From positions 1 through 64,000 of the forward strand of contig NZ_KB893252.1 of the NCBI RefSeq assembly GCF_000374065.1: a DNA stretch of 64,000 nt. The letters are read 5' to 3'. Source of the stretch: Spirosoma luteum DSM 19990 (GTDB taxonomy: Bacteria > Bacteroidota > Bacteroidia > Cytophagales > Spirosomataceae). Shown piece by piece: positions 54,065 to 62,898 of the stretch. How positions within the stretch are numbered: position 1 is the stretch's first letter; every line of letters begins with the position of its first letter. A program made the translations under genes and the position numbers. Under the pieces are notes generated by a model. The model did not search any database, was not told where the DNA came from, and saw nothing but the letters and a program-made list of their open reading frames with translations.

Positions 54065-54796
54065 ATGTCTCGTATTCTGATACTACTCATTACATTCCTG
54101 TTTATCTCCTGCCGGGGGGCTTCGCAACAGGCACCTGCCACCACCCAACCCACCGATTCATCGTCGGTGTACGAATTCACGGATGCCAGTCGGGATGGTA
54201 TTGGCAAGCGGTACATGGGTCGCGAAATCGCGCATGTGATGGGTCATCTCGGCGCGTCGTGGCTCGACCGTCCGGAGCGGGAACAGGAAGAACGCACCGA
54301 TTTACTATTGAAAGCTCTTGCCCTGAAACCCACCGATGTGGTAGCGGATATCGGTGCCGGAACCGGCTTTCTTACGTTTCAGATAGCCCCGAAAGTGCCG
54401 CAGGGCAAAGTCCTGGCGGTGGATATCCAACCCGAAATGATTACCTACCTGAACCAGGGAAAAACGAAACGGAAGGTGACCAATGTAACCCCCGTACTCA
54501 GCACCGAATCGGACCCGAAGCTGGATGCCAGCAGCATCAATATGGCGATTATGATTGACGCGTACCACGAATTCTCGTACCCCCGAGAAATGATGCAGCA
54601 CCTGGTATCGGCTCTCAAACCGAACGGACAGATTGTATTAGTGGAGTACCGCGCCGAAGACCCGAACGTACCCATTAAAGAACTGCATAAATTAAGCGTA
54701 GCGCAGGCCACCAAAGAAATGAAAGCAGTGGGCCTTAAACTCCTGAAAAACGACGACCGGCTGCCCCAGCAACACATTATGTTTTTTGGGAAGTGA
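54065..54796 (+). CDS. Class I methyltransferase with a lipoprotein signal
   Basis: 243 residues from ATG 54065; ATG 54059 and an upstream frame opening at 54002 are alternatives. The start reads MSRILILLITFLFISCRGA, a clear lipoprotein signal with Cys16, followed by a Gln/Thr-rich linker. The mature part is a SAM-dependent methyltransferase with VVADIGAGTGFLTFQIAP, VLAVDIQPEMITYLNQ and VEYRAEDPNVPIKELHKL. An exported SAM enzyme is odd because SAM is cytoplasmic. Its 3' end recurs, degenerate, at 61855-62168. It is convergent with the GH30 gene. Confidence 0.8.
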   Translation: MSRILILLITFLFISCRGASQQAPATTQPTDSSSVYEFTDASRDGIGKRYMGREIAHVMGHLGASWLDRPEREQEERTDLLLKALALKPTDVVADIGAGTGFLTFQIAPKVPQGKVLAVDIQPEMITYLNQGKTKRKVTNVTPVLSTESDPKLDASSINMAIMIDAYHEFSYPREMMQHLVSALKPNGQIVLVEYRAEDPNVPIKELHKLSVAQATKEMKAVGLKLLKNDDRLPQQHIMFFGK

Positions 54797-54833
54797 GATC
54801 TCCTGACCTTTCGAAAAAAACGGGGGTCTTACC

Positions 54834-54849
54834 CTTTCGTTAAAGACCC
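54834..54849 (-). terminator. Hairpin terminator of the GH30 gene
   Basis: gggtctt (54834-54840) pairs with aagaccc (54843-54849). On the minus strand the stem leads into ...cccccgttttttt, a strong T-tract, about 20 bases after the GH30 stop. The short two-base gap means the inner pairs open to form the loop. Confidence 0.6.
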
Positions 54850-54870
54850 TGTCGTATCTAAGCCCAACTA

Positions 54871-56301
54871 TCACCAGACATACGTTCCCACAGCGCCGTC
54901 TTTCAGGGTTATGCTTACCAGTTTGTTCCTGTAGCGGATGCTAAACGTTTGGGGTAACTGGCTCGTGTTCAGCACAATCAGCACGTGGCCGCCAGTGGGG
55001 GTTTTAAACGCCACATTGGGGAGTGTTTCTGTGGTGTTCGACGCAATACGAACAGACCCCGGCCGGACGAATTTTGAGGCAACCGCCACATTGTAGTAAG
55101 CCGGATTGCGCGTTACCGCATTCCCATCAATCGTGATGGCACCCAGGCATTTATCGCAACCGCCCACCGTATGCGGTTCCTGCTTCGGATCGGCCGCTAA
55201 ATTCCACTCCAGAACCGTACGGCTCCAGTTACGGGTTGCCCCAATAATCAGGGTTTTTACGTGCCAGGCCAAGTCTCCTCGCAGGTTACCGGGAGCACCA
55301 ATCCATTGCTCGGTAAAGTAAATATTCTTGTCCGGGTGCGCGTTGTGCACCTGCGTTAACGCGGTAATCGGCCCTGCGTATAAATGAAAGGCGGAGCCAT
55401 CTACATACTTCCTGGCTTCCTTGTCATTCAGGATTGTAAGGGGGTAATCGGGCCGGTCGGCGTTATGGTCGTAAAGGAGAATCTTTGTATCAATGCCAGC
55501 CGACTTAAAGGCCGGACCTAAACTGGTTTTGATAAAGGTGGCCTGTTCCGCAGGAAGCATCAATAGACTGGGGTTATTGCCGGGATGAAGCGGTTCGTTC
55601 TGAATCGTGATGGCATCAATCCGAATGCCTTCGGCTTTCATGCCCTGAATGTATTTTACAAAATAGCGGGCATAGGCATCATAAAATTCGGGCTTTAAGC
55701 TCCCTCCTTTTGAGCTATTATTTGTTTTCATCCAGGTTGGTGGCGACCAGGGCGAACCCAGAATTTTAACGGCCGGATTAAGAATAAGAATCTGTTTCAG
55801 CACCGGAATAAGATCAGCCCGATCAGGGGCTAAACTGAATTTTGCCATGTCCAGGTCCGTCTGGCCCTGGGGCAGATCATCGTAGGAGAAAACATGATCG
55901 TCCAGATCCGACGCGCCAATGCTTACCCGTAGATAGCTAACGCCGATGTTGTTCCCGTCTATGGCAAACAACTCCCGCAGTAAGGCCGCCCGGGCGTTAG
56001 CGTCCATGCGGTTGATGAGCATTGCACTGCCACCAGTTAAGGTGTAGCCAAAGCCATCGATGGTCTGGAAGGTTTTTGCGTCATCCACATCAATGGTTGG
56101 ATTACGGGTGGAGGCTGTACCGAAAGACAGCGTCGTTGGTTGCTTTTCGAACAACGCCGACCGGTCAGGATTGGTAAGCCAAACCTCCACCTGTTTCGCC
56201 CGGCCCTGACATAGACCTTGCTGTTGCGAACCTATACCTATAAACAGGCTTGCCAGCAACAACAGGTTTCTTACAGCTTTCTTTTTAAGACAGAGCTTCA
56301 T
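54871..56301 (-). CDS. Glycoside hydrolase family 30 glucosylceramidase-like/glucanase enzyme
   Basis: 476 residues. A signal peptide (LLLLASLFIGIGSQQQGLCQ) is followed by the GH30 barrel: FQTIDGFGYTLTGGSAMLIN, GVSYLRVSIGASDLD, ILGSPWSPPTWMKTNNS, the acid/base Glu236 in ITIQNEPLHP and the nucleophile Glu331 in NIYFTEQWIGAPG. The C-terminal beta-sandwich (VLIVLNTSQLPQTFSIRYRN) is also typical. Family members cut beta-1,6-glucan, xylan or glucosyl- and fucosyl-linked substrates; the likely subfamily (1 or 3) cannot be fixed here. It sits downstream of susD in the polysaccharide-utilisation block. Confidence 0.92.
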   Translation of the reverse strand: MKLCLKKKAVRNLLLLASLFIGIGSQQQGLCQGRAKQVEVWLTNPDRSALFEKQPTTLSFGTASTRNPTIDVDDAKTFQTIDGFGYTLTGGSAMLINRMDANARAALLRELFAIDGNNIGVSYLRVSIGASDLDDHVFSYDDLPQGQTDLDMAKFSLAPDRADLIPVLKQILILNPAVKILGSPWSPPTWMKTNNSSKGGSLKPEFYDAYARYFVKYIQGMKAEGIRIDAITIQNEPLHPGNNPSLLMLPAEQATFIKTSLGPAFKSAGIDTKILLYDHNADRPDYPLTILNDKEARKYVDGSAFHLYAGPITALTQVHNAHPDKNIYFTEQWIGAPGNLRGDLAWHVKTLIIGATRNWSRTVLEWNLAADPKQEPHTVGGCDKCLGAITIDGNAVTRNPAYYNVAVASKFVRPGSVRIASNTTETLPNVAFKTPTGGHVLIVLNTSQLPQTFSIRYRNKLVSITLKDGAVGTYVW

Positions 56302-56345
56302 GATACTGTATCAAGTAATAAAAGAAATAGAGTACAACAAAATGA

Positions 56346-56370
56346 TAGAGACAGTTTTATGCTGTCTCTA
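56346..56370 (-). terminator. Small hairpin between susD and the GH30 gene
   Basis: tagagacag (56346-56354) pairs with ctgtctcta (56362-56370) around a 7-base loop, between the susD stop and the GH30 start. It could attenuate read-through from susC/susD into the GH30 gene. Confidence 0.5.
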
Positions 56371-56455
56371 CCCAAACGAATCCCTACATTCAGCAGGCAG
56401 GAAGCGTAGCAACCTACTCCGGAACATGCTTCCTTAACGTACTGCTGTAGTTGCA

Positions 56456-57919
56456 CTAATACCCCGGATTTTGTTGTAGCAACGAGTTATTGTTAATCTC
56501 CGTCTGCGGAAACGGGAACAGAAGGTAATTCACATCCCGGCTACCGCGCACCTGCTGAATAATATCCAACGCCGTAACCGGATGAATCTGGGTCGGATTA
56601 GCCAGCGTTTGACGGGCGTATCGGAGCAGGTCGAACCACCGCTCGCCTTCAAACGCTAACTCTAACCGCCGTTGCCGGTCAACTTCGTTACGGAATGCCT
56701 GCTGCGTAGCTACGTCCGACAAAGCCAACGCTGACAACCCCGCCCTTGCTCGAATTGTATTCAGCTTGTTGAGTGCATCCTGATTGGGCCCATTTTGCTC
56801 GTTAGACGCTTCAGCATACATCAGCATCACATCCGCTAGCCGCAGGACGTAGTAGTTATCCGGACTGTTAAATGCGTTGGGGTTGCTCCGCCATTTATAG
56901 ACAAAAGGACCATTATCGTTGGCGTTGGTTGATCTGGCCATTACAAAGCTGGCATGATTGCGCCCCGCCTGGGTAACCTCACCCGTGAATCGCCACCGGC
57001 GGTCGTTGAGCGTATCGGCATAGGCCAGCAGTTCCGGGGTTGGGATGTTGAATTTGGGAAATGAATAGGTTGCCGGGGGCGATGGCAGAATTAGGTCGGG
57101 CAGAATGAAGCCCCCATCGGCGGTACCGGCAAACTGAACCTCAAAAATTGATTCTATTTTATTCTCAGGCGGAAACAGATCATTAAACGAGGGCATGAGC
57201 TGGTACAAATTGCTGGTCAGAACCTTATTGGCTGCGGTTATGGCTTCGGCCCACCGTTGCTGCGTCAGAAATACCCTGGTCTGTAGGGCATTGACTGCCG
57301 TTTTGATTACCCGCGTCCGGTTGGCCGCCTGGCTCCCGAACGTACTGGCCGTTCGCTGCTCGGCCTGCTGCAGGTCGCTGACAATCTGAGCATATACCTG
57401 CTCGACCGACGACCGGGCCATAACAACCGTACTGCTTTCTCCCGATTCTGTCGGCTCAAGCCGCAGCGGCAATCCGCCATACAGGCGCACCAGATTAAAG
57501 TAGTGCAGCGCCCGCAGGAAATAGGCTTCGCCCAGAATTTGACTGCGCCGAACGGTATCCATGGCTATGCCAGGTACGTAATTCAGTACCACATTGGCCC
57601 GGTTGATACCAATGTAGCTGGCCTGAAAAATACTTCCTACCTGCCCCGTCTGGGGTGTCCAGATGATACGTTCCAGCGCATTCACATCGCCATTGGTACT
57701 GGTGCAGTTATCAGACGGCATTTCGCCCACCACATTCAGATCCTGGCCGTAGGTGCCGGCCTGCTGCAAGGCATCGTAGGCAGCTGTAAGGGCCGATTCA
57801 GCGTCGTCGGCGTTTTGAAAGAAATTCTCGGGCGTAATGCTGGGCAATGGATTTTTTTCGAGTACATCACAACCGGCCAGCATCAGGAAGGGGATAAAAA
57901 ACAGGGTTATTTTTTTCAT
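56456..57919 (-). CDS. susD: SusD/RagB-family nutrient-binding outer-membrane lipoprotein
   Basis: 487 residues. The lipoprotein signal FFIPFLMLAGC (Cys17) and the family start CDVLEKNPLPSITPENFFQN are typical. The tetratricopeptide-like core is visible in SALTAAYDALQQAGTYGQDL and GINRANVVLNYVPGIAMDT, then LGEAYFLRALHYFNLVRLYG, and the SusD C-terminal pattern ends EGERWFDLLRYARQTLANPT and FPFPQTEINNNSLLQQNPGY. It binds glycan at the cell surface and works as the lid of the SusC transporter. It follows susC by 11 bases, so they are one operon with the GH30 gene. Confidence 0.95.
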   Translation of the reverse strand: MKKITLFFIPFLMLAGCDVLEKNPLPSITPENFFQNADDAESALTAAYDALQQAGTYGQDLNVVGEMPSDNCTSTNGDVNALERIIWTPQTGQVGSIFQASYIGINRANVVLNYVPGIAMDTVRRSQILGEAYFLRALHYFNLVRLYGGLPLRLEPTESGESSTVVMARSSVEQVYAQIVSDLQQAEQRTASTFGSQAANRTRVIKTAVNALQTRVFLTQQRWAEAITAANKVLTSNLYQLMPSFNDLFPPENKIESIFEVQFAGTADGGFILPDLILPSPPATYSFPKFNIPTPELLAYADTLNDRRWRFTGEVTQAGRNHASFVMARSTNANDNGPFVYKWRSNPNAFNSPDNYYVLRLADVMLMYAEASNEQNGPNQDALNKLNTIRARAGLSALALSDVATQQAFRNEVDRQRRLELAFEGERWFDLLRYARQTLANPTQIHPVTALDIIQQVRGSRDVNYLLFPFPQTEINNNSLLQQNPGY

Positions 57920-57930
57920 GGTAGCCTGAA

Positions 57931-59934
57931 TTAGAAGTTGAAGTTGATGCCAGCGGTGTAGGTACGGGCTTGCGGATATACGCCGTAATCGCGCCCGAAA
58001 CCAACCGACGAGAAGGGGTCGGCACTCACTTCGGGGTCGTAGCCGGTATAGTTGGTAAAGGTGAGCAGGTTCTGGCCCGTCAGGTAGATCCGGACACTGG
58101 TGATTTTTGCCCGTTGCAGGGTCTTGGCGGGCAGGTTATACGCAATCGTCAGGTTTTTGAGCCGGGTATAGGTGCCACTTTCCACAAACCGGGTCGAGAA
58201 TCGGTTATTCTGGTTTGGGTCGTACCGCACTGCCCGGGGTATATCCGTATTGGTATTGTCGGGTCGCCAGCGGTTAAGTACGCGCGTGGTCTGATTGAAG
58301 GGATCAGCCATGCCCTCAATATTGACTCGGTTCTGGTTGAAGATGTCATTCCCGTAACTACCCTGAAAGAACAGACTCAATTCAACGCCTTTGTACGTTA
58401 GCGTGTTTGTCAGCCCCGCGAAAAACTTCGGATTGGGGTTGCCAATAATGGTCCGGTCATTGGCGTTGATAACGCCGTCCTGATTTAGGTCAGCGAACCG
58501 AATATCGCCTGGTTTGGGGTTATTCGGCTGGCTGGCCGCCTGGGCAATTTCGCTTGCCGACTGAAAGATGCCCTGTACTACATAGCCATAGAAGGAACCG
58601 AGCGGAGCGCCTTTCTGCGTGATGGTGTACGTACCGATGATGGTTCGGTTCACCGCCTGGCCCTGTTCATTCCGAAGCGTTCCGAGGTCTACCACCTCGT
58701 TCCGATTCAGGCTAAAATTAAAATTTGTTGTCCAGTTGAAGCCGCCTTCCTGTCCCTGGATGTTCGTACTGTTGATGCCTACTTCAATGCCTTTATTCTG
58801 GACCGTCCCTACGTTTTGAATGATCTGGGGCGACTGGGCGCCCGCATTATAAGGCAGGGGTACATTGGTCAGCAGGTTCGTGGTGCGTTTCAGATACGCA
58901 TCGAACGTTAAGGTAACCCGGTTGTTAATGAGTGAGGCATCTAAGCCCGCATTATACTGCCCGGTTGTTTCCCAGCGCAATTGGTTGTTACCGATCTGCG
59001 AGGGCGCAATACCGCCCTGAATGCCGCTGGTTCCGGCATAATTGTAGCCCGATCCATACGTACTGAACCGCTGATAAGCACCAATTTCCTGGTTTCCGTT
59101 GGCCCCGTAGCTGAGTCGAAGTTTTGTTTCGCCCAGCAGCCTGGTTTGCGGAAAGAAACCTTCCCTGGAAATTCGCCAGCCCAGCGATATCGCCGGGAAA
59201 TACCCGAACCGATTGCCCGCTGCAAACCGGCTGGAGCCATCGGCCCGCAAGCTCAGCGTAGCTAGATAACGCTCCTGATAATTGTAAATAGCCCGGACGA
59301 AATAGCTCATCAGGCCCCACTGATCCTGATAGCTCGACGGCTGCGTAAACTGCGTACCGGCCGACAGATACGGCACTGCATTCGACGGAAAACCGGTTAC
59401 AGACGCACTGGAGGTGAATCGATCCGATGCCTGAACGGATTGCCCGGCCAGCAGCGTAAGGCCGTGTTTGTCGCCTAAGTCCGGATTATATGTCAGCGTG
59501 TTTTCCCAGAGCCAGATGCTCTGCTGGTTGGTGCCGGTGCGGGCACTGCCACGGGTAGCCGGGCTGGCATTTTGCGTACCAGGGTAGTTGCGACTGATGA
59601 ATTGATTTTCCAGCTGCGTACGAAAGTCCAGACTCAGGGCACTGCGCAGCGTTAGATTTTTCAGGATGTCGAACTCCCCGTACAGGTTCCCAATAACCTG
59701 GTAGATGGTAGCTGCATTGTGCGTTTCCAGTAAGTTACCAACGGGGTTATCCAGCTGCTGGAACGGGTTGATCCCATAGCTGCCGTTCGGGTTGCGGATG
59801 GGGATGGTTGGAATCTGCGCCAGAGCACCCAGAACGGTGCCTGAGTTCTGCAGGCCAAGTTCACTCCGCACACTTGTATTGTTGTACGTACGGCTCAGGG
59901 TCAGGCTGGTACCGGCCCGAAAACGGGTACTCAT
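57931..59934 (-). CDS. susC: SusC/RagA TonB-dependent transporter, C-terminal part after an in-frame stop
   Basis: 667 residues forming the C-terminal two thirds of the SusC barrel, with DFRTQLENQFISRNYPGTQN, LFFQGSYGNDIFNQ and the SusC-type ending IYLTGQNLLTFTNYTGYDPE and YPQARTYTAGINFNF. The frame is the same as that of the upstream piece: the codons read Leu-Asp-Gln, TAA (59935-59937), then Met-Ser-Thr-Arg. The apparent ATG at 59934 is therefore an internal methionine, with no signal peptide. Unless the stop is read through or is a sequence error, this piece would not be exported. The complete transporter would import glycan fragments through the outer membrane using TonB energy. Confidence 0.85.
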   Translation of the reverse strand: MSTRFRAGTSLTLSRTYNNTSVRSELGLQNSGTVLGALAQIPTIPIRNPNGSYGINPFQQLDNPVGNLLETHNAATIYQVIGNLYGEFDILKNLTLRSALSLDFRTQLENQFISRNYPGTQNASPATRGSARTGTNQQSIWLWENTLTYNPDLGDKHGLTLLAGQSVQASDRFTSSASVTGFPSNAVPYLSAGTQFTQPSSYQDQWGLMSYFVRAIYNYQERYLATLSLRADGSSRFAAGNRFGYFPAISLGWRISREGFFPQTRLLGETKLRLSYGANGNQEIGAYQRFSTYGSGYNYAGTSGIQGGIAPSQIGNNQLRWETTGQYNAGLDASLINNRVTLTFDAYLKRTTNLLTNVPLPYNAGAQSPQIIQNVGTVQNKGIEVGINSTNIQGQEGGFNWTTNFNFSLNRNEVVDLGTLRNEQGQAVNRTIIGTYTITQKGAPLGSFYGYVVQGIFQSASEIAQAASQPNNPKPGDIRFADLNQDGVINANDRTIIGNPNPKFFAGLTNTLTYKGVELSLFFQGSYGNDIFNQNRVNIEGMADPFNQTTRVLNRWRPDNTNTDIPRAVRYDPNQNNRFSTRFVESGTYTRLKNLTIAYNLPAKTLQRAKITSVRIYLTGQNLLTFTNYTGYDPEVSADPFSSVGFGRDYGVYPQARTYTAGINFNF

Positions 59935-61044
59935 TTACTGATCCAGGTTGAGCTTGAAACTGTAGCGGTTAAACCCGGAATTGAGCATAATGCCCGTCTG
60001 ATTAAAGTACCCACCCGAGATGTAATATTTCGTCCGTTCGTTGCCCCCGCTCAGGCTTATCTGGTAGTTTTGAATGGGCCCCAGCCGGTAAATGGCATCC
60101 TGCCAGTCGGTGTTATACGGAATGGAGTCGAGGTTGCTGAACGCGGGTGGGTTACCGGCCGCCACCTGGGCCTCGTTAAAGTACTCGGCAAACTGACGGG
60201 CATTCAGCACCGGAATTTTCCGGCGCAGCTGCTGAACGCCGTAATATACGCTTAGACCAACCTGCGCTTTACCGGCTCTGCCCCGCTTGGTGGTAATCAC
60301 CACAACGCCATTAGAGGCCCGTAACCCGTAAATAGCCGCAGCAGCACCGTCTTTCAATACGTCGATGGATTCAATATCGTTGGGGTTGATGCTGTTGAGC
60401 GGGTTAGGCCGCTGGTTGCCTATGCCCAGCTCCTGATCGTACGTTGGCAAAATCTGTACCCCGTCAATGACGTATAAGGGTGAATTTGTCAGGCTAATGG
60501 AGTTATTACCCCGGATTCGTACGTTGATGCCTGCTCCTGGTTGCCCGGTGGGGGCTGTTATCTGAATGCCCGGAGCCTGCCCCTGCAGCGCCTGATCAAA
60601 ACCCGCTACGGGTTGGCGCTCAATAGCCCGACTGCTAACGGAGGTCACCGCCGTAGTCAGCTCCTGCCGTCGCTGCGTACCATAGCCAACCACAACCACT
60701 TCGGATAGGGCATGGACATCGGTTCCCAGAGTAACGTTGAGGGTCGTACGCCCATTCAGGGGGATTTCCTGGGTAGTAAAGCCAATGTAGCTGAATACCA
60801 ATACCGCATTGCCATTGGGCGCGTTGATGCTGTAATTTCCATTCACATCCGTACTGACACCTGTACCGGTTCCTCTGAGCACCACATTTACCCCCGGTAA
60901 GGCTTCTCCATTATCGCTGGTTACCTTTCCTGTCACCGTCTGCGCCAGGGCCCCTCCCAGAAGAGCCATCAGCAGCATGAGTTGACTTAAACTCACGCGT
61001 AGGAATGCCCGGACCAGTTCATTTCGTTTCCATTTGTTTTTCAT
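59935..61044 (-). CDS. susC: SusC/RagA TonB-dependent transporter, N-terminal part ending at a TAA codon
   Basis: 369 residues. It has a signal peptide (LSQLMLLMALLGGALAQ), a carboxypeptidase-regulatory-like domain (VTGKVTSDNGEALPGVNVVL, YSINAPNGNAVLVFSYIGF), the TonB box region near ALSEVVVVGYGTQRRQELTT, the plug domain (RQPVAGFDQALQGQAPGIQI, SIDVLKDGAAAAIYGLRASN) and the first barrel strands, ending FNRYSFKLNLDQ at the stop. The frame is open from 61188, but the additional 48 residues are unconvincing; ATG 61044 begins the signal. Together with the next piece it would be a normal SusC of about 1037 residues. As it stands it is truncated in the barrel. Confidence 0.85.
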   Translation of the reverse strand: MKNKWKRNELVRAFLRVSLSQLMLLMALLGGALAQTVTGKVTSDNGEALPGVNVVLRGTGTGVSTDVNGNYSINAPNGNAVLVFSYIGFTTQEIPLNGRTTLNVTLGTDVHALSEVVVVGYGTQRRQELTTAVTSVSSRAIERQPVAGFDQALQGQAPGIQITAPTGQPGAGINVRIRGNNSISLTNSPLYVIDGVQILPTYDQELGIGNQRPNPLNSINPNDIESIDVLKDGAAAAIYGLRASNGVVVITTKRGRAGKAQVGLSVYYGVQQLRRKIPVLNARQFAEYFNEAQVAAGNPPAFSNLDSIPYNTDWQDAIYRLGPIQNYQISLSGGNERTKYYISGGYFNQTGIMLNSGFNRYSFKLNLDQ

Positions 61045-61556
61045 AGTCGTTGATTCATAAGAGTTGGTACGCGTTAAAAACTTACTGTACGATGGCCTGA
61101 GGTTACCCAGCGGCATGTACCGTCGGGCAGCTGGACTTCGCCATTTTTGCTTTTCTATACGCACGAAAAATTGAAATGGCCCACCCAAATGGGGAGATAA
61201 TAAGGTAATGGTCCCCTGTTTTTAGTTTAGTATGGAAACAGGAATTCGCCCGCTCTACATCGTCCGTACGCGGGTGCAGGAAGTAGTTCGTATGGCTCAC
61301 TAACGCACGGGTAAGGTTATACGAAGGCACGATAACCCTGCGAGGCTGGCAGCAGCCCCTGCTCAACAAACCGGGAAATTTAGCGGGTACTATGGGGCTG
61401 AAGAAGGCTATTGAGCAAAGCTATCAACTGACCGTACTTCTATTCCCTACCCATAGGCAGGGAGACTATCCGTAGAGGATCAGGTCTTATCGGCAGGTGT
61501 CGGCTATTCTGTTGGGCAAAAACCCGGCTACGGAGTCGAGCCTGCTGCCAGGAGAG
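61045..61556. other. Intergenic stretch upstream of susC
   Basis: 512 bases with no recognisable gene, made up of the susC leader and a scrambled region. Short readable pieces in plus frames (for example MGLKKAIEQSYQLTVLLFPT) are not a family I can name. No sigma/anti-sigma or hybrid regulator gene, often found near susC, is present. Confidence 0.4.
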
Positions 61557-61859
61557 CTAAAAGCCGTAGCGGGGCAACTCGATTCCATTTAGTTGCGTTT
61601 CGTCCTGGACAGTAGACGGTCTAAAACGCGTAAGGACCTTTTTGACTACTTTACTGGCTGCAAGGTCAGCCAGTTTATTAATGATAGCTACTCCGGTGGC
61701 GGTGGTTGGGTAGAGTAGATGAGGCACACTGGGTGGCAGCTGTTGCACCGATTCAACATAAGGGCGTATGAGTTGTTCGTACCGGGCAAAAGCATCCGCA
61801 AACCGCTCATGGCGCGCTAATTCACCAGGGGGCAGATAAGCGCCTACCATCGCTAACGT
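61557..61859 (-). pseudogene. C-terminal remnant of an FAD-dependent monooxygenase gene
   Basis: The minus-strand frame gives TLAMVGAYLPPGELARHERF, DAFARYEQLIRPYVESVQQL, PPSVPHLLYPTTATGVAIIN and a C-terminal NGIELPRYGF to the stop at 61557. This is the end of an aromatic-ring/TetX-type FAD monooxygenase, from the last FAD-binding helix (LAMVGAYxLAGEL) to the C-terminus. Everything before it is missing: at about 61852-61859 the sequence becomes the antisense of a methyltransferase fragment. The open frame runs on to 62051, but that part is meaningless. Confidence 0.75.
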
Positions 61860-62168
61860 AACCCCCATCCTCAGTACGGAATCGGACCCGAAGCTGGATA
61901 CCAGCCGCATCGACATGGCCATTATGATTGATGCGTACCACGAGTTTTCGTATCCCCTAGAAATGATGCAGCACCTGGTGGAGGCCCTCAAACCGGGCGG
62001 ACGGATCGTACTGGTCGAGTACCGGGCCGAAGACCCGAACGTACTCATCAAGGAACTGCATAAATTAGCGTAGCACAGGCAACTAAGAAAATGAAAGCAG
62101 TGGGCCTGAAACTCCTGAAAAACGACGACCGGCTACCGCAGCAGCACATCATGTTTTTCGGAAGGTAA
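61855..62168 (+). pseudogene. Degenerate copy of the 3' end of the lipoprotein methyltransferase gene
   Basis: The sequence reads NVTPILSTESDPKLDTSRID, MAIMIDAYHEFSYPLEMMQH, LVEALKPGGRIVLVEYRAED and PNVLIKELHKLA, then a tag, and after a frame change MKAVGLKLLKNDDRLPQQHI and MFFGR. It matches the last about 105 residues of the protein encoded at 54065-54796, position by position, with moderate substitution. The frame is broken after HKLA and the N-terminal two thirds are absent, so it cannot work. It lies in the same orientation as the intact gene, on the far side of the SusC/SusD/GH30 block. Confidence 0.9.
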
Positions 62169-62212
62169 GGCAAAACAAAAACACTACCTACTTCGATTGA
62201 CACCTGCTATTG

Positions 62213-62581
62213 TTAACTCACAACCTTAACAGCCTCATTCATGAGTTGAACCGCCTGCTCAAGCTGATTTTGGTCTAATAAACCTATAATTTCTATAATC
62301 AGACTGCTTCGTAAAGTAAATGGTTTATTACATCGAAGTTCGCTTCTAACTGGCAAGTCTCCTTCCACTTCGTGGGGTTCAATAATAATCGAAAATGATT
62401 CTGAGCGAACCGCTTTGGTTATGGGCAGAACAATGTAGTCGTTATCCAGATCATTAGAATACCTGTTGCTTATAATCAATACAGGTCTTCGTTTAGCTTT
62501 GTCAATTTTATCTGTAAGCGGATAAAGCGCCCAGACAATGCTTCCCTGAATAAAATCAGTCCCTAGGATGTTGCTTGGCAT
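62213..62581 (-). CDS. MazF/PemK-family toxin
   Basis: 122 residues. The PemK/MazF fold is visible: FIQGSIVWALYPLTDKIDKA, KRRPVLIISN, DNDYIVLPITKAVRSESFSI, SELRCNKPFTLRSSLI and a closing helix. MazF-type toxins cut RNA at short sequences. Its start lies 26 bases inside the end of the preceding small gene, a typical antitoxin-toxin overlap. The pair is more AT-rich than the surrounding genes, suggesting transfer. The canonical start segment KRGDIWWVDL is replaced by FIQGSIVWALY here, so activity should not be assumed. Confidence 0.85.
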   Translation of the reverse strand: MPSNILGTDFIQGSIVWALYPLTDKIDKAKRRPVLIISNRYSNDLDNDYIVLPITKAVRSESFSIIIEPHEVEGDLPVRSELRCNKPFTLRSSLIIEIIGLLDQNQLEQAVQLMNEAVKVVS

Positions 62582-62783
62582 ATAATTCGTCCCAATAGTC
62601 CTCTTCAGGAGCTTCCCAAAGGTTACGCAAGACAGGATCAGTTAAAGATAACCATTCGGCATTTGTGTACCCTTCTATCTCTGACTCTTTGTCTAGTAGA
62701 TTTCGAAATGCAAGCTGGGCATCTACTGGTAATTGGCGATAAGCCGCATAAAATGATTGAGCCGTGTATTGTGCTGCTTCCAT
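62556..62783 (-). CDS. Antitoxin-like partner of the MazF/PemK toxin
   Basis: 75 residues, acidic at the C-terminus: YAAYRQLPVDAQLAFRNLLD, then YTNAEWLSLTDPVLRNLWEA and PEEDYWDELYAKQHPRD. It has no DNA-binding motif I can recognise. It is upstream of the toxin gene on the same strand and overlaps its start by 26 bases. The WEAPEEDYWDEL tail looks like a toxin-blocking peptide segment of the type found in Bacteroidota and Cyanobacteria antitoxins. The assignment is by position and size. Confidence 0.7.
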   Translation of the reverse strand: MEAAQYTAQSFYAAYRQLPVDAQLAFRNLLDKESEIEGYTNAEWLSLTDPVLRNLWEAPEEDYWDELYAKQHPRD

Positions 62784-62898
62784 AGCATCAGAATTAATAG
62801 TCTATCAAATTTACATAAAAACTTACTGCCCGGCCAGCTTATTCTTTCGGAAAACTGAAGAAGAAGCAGGTGACTAACCACCTATTTCATTACCAGAA

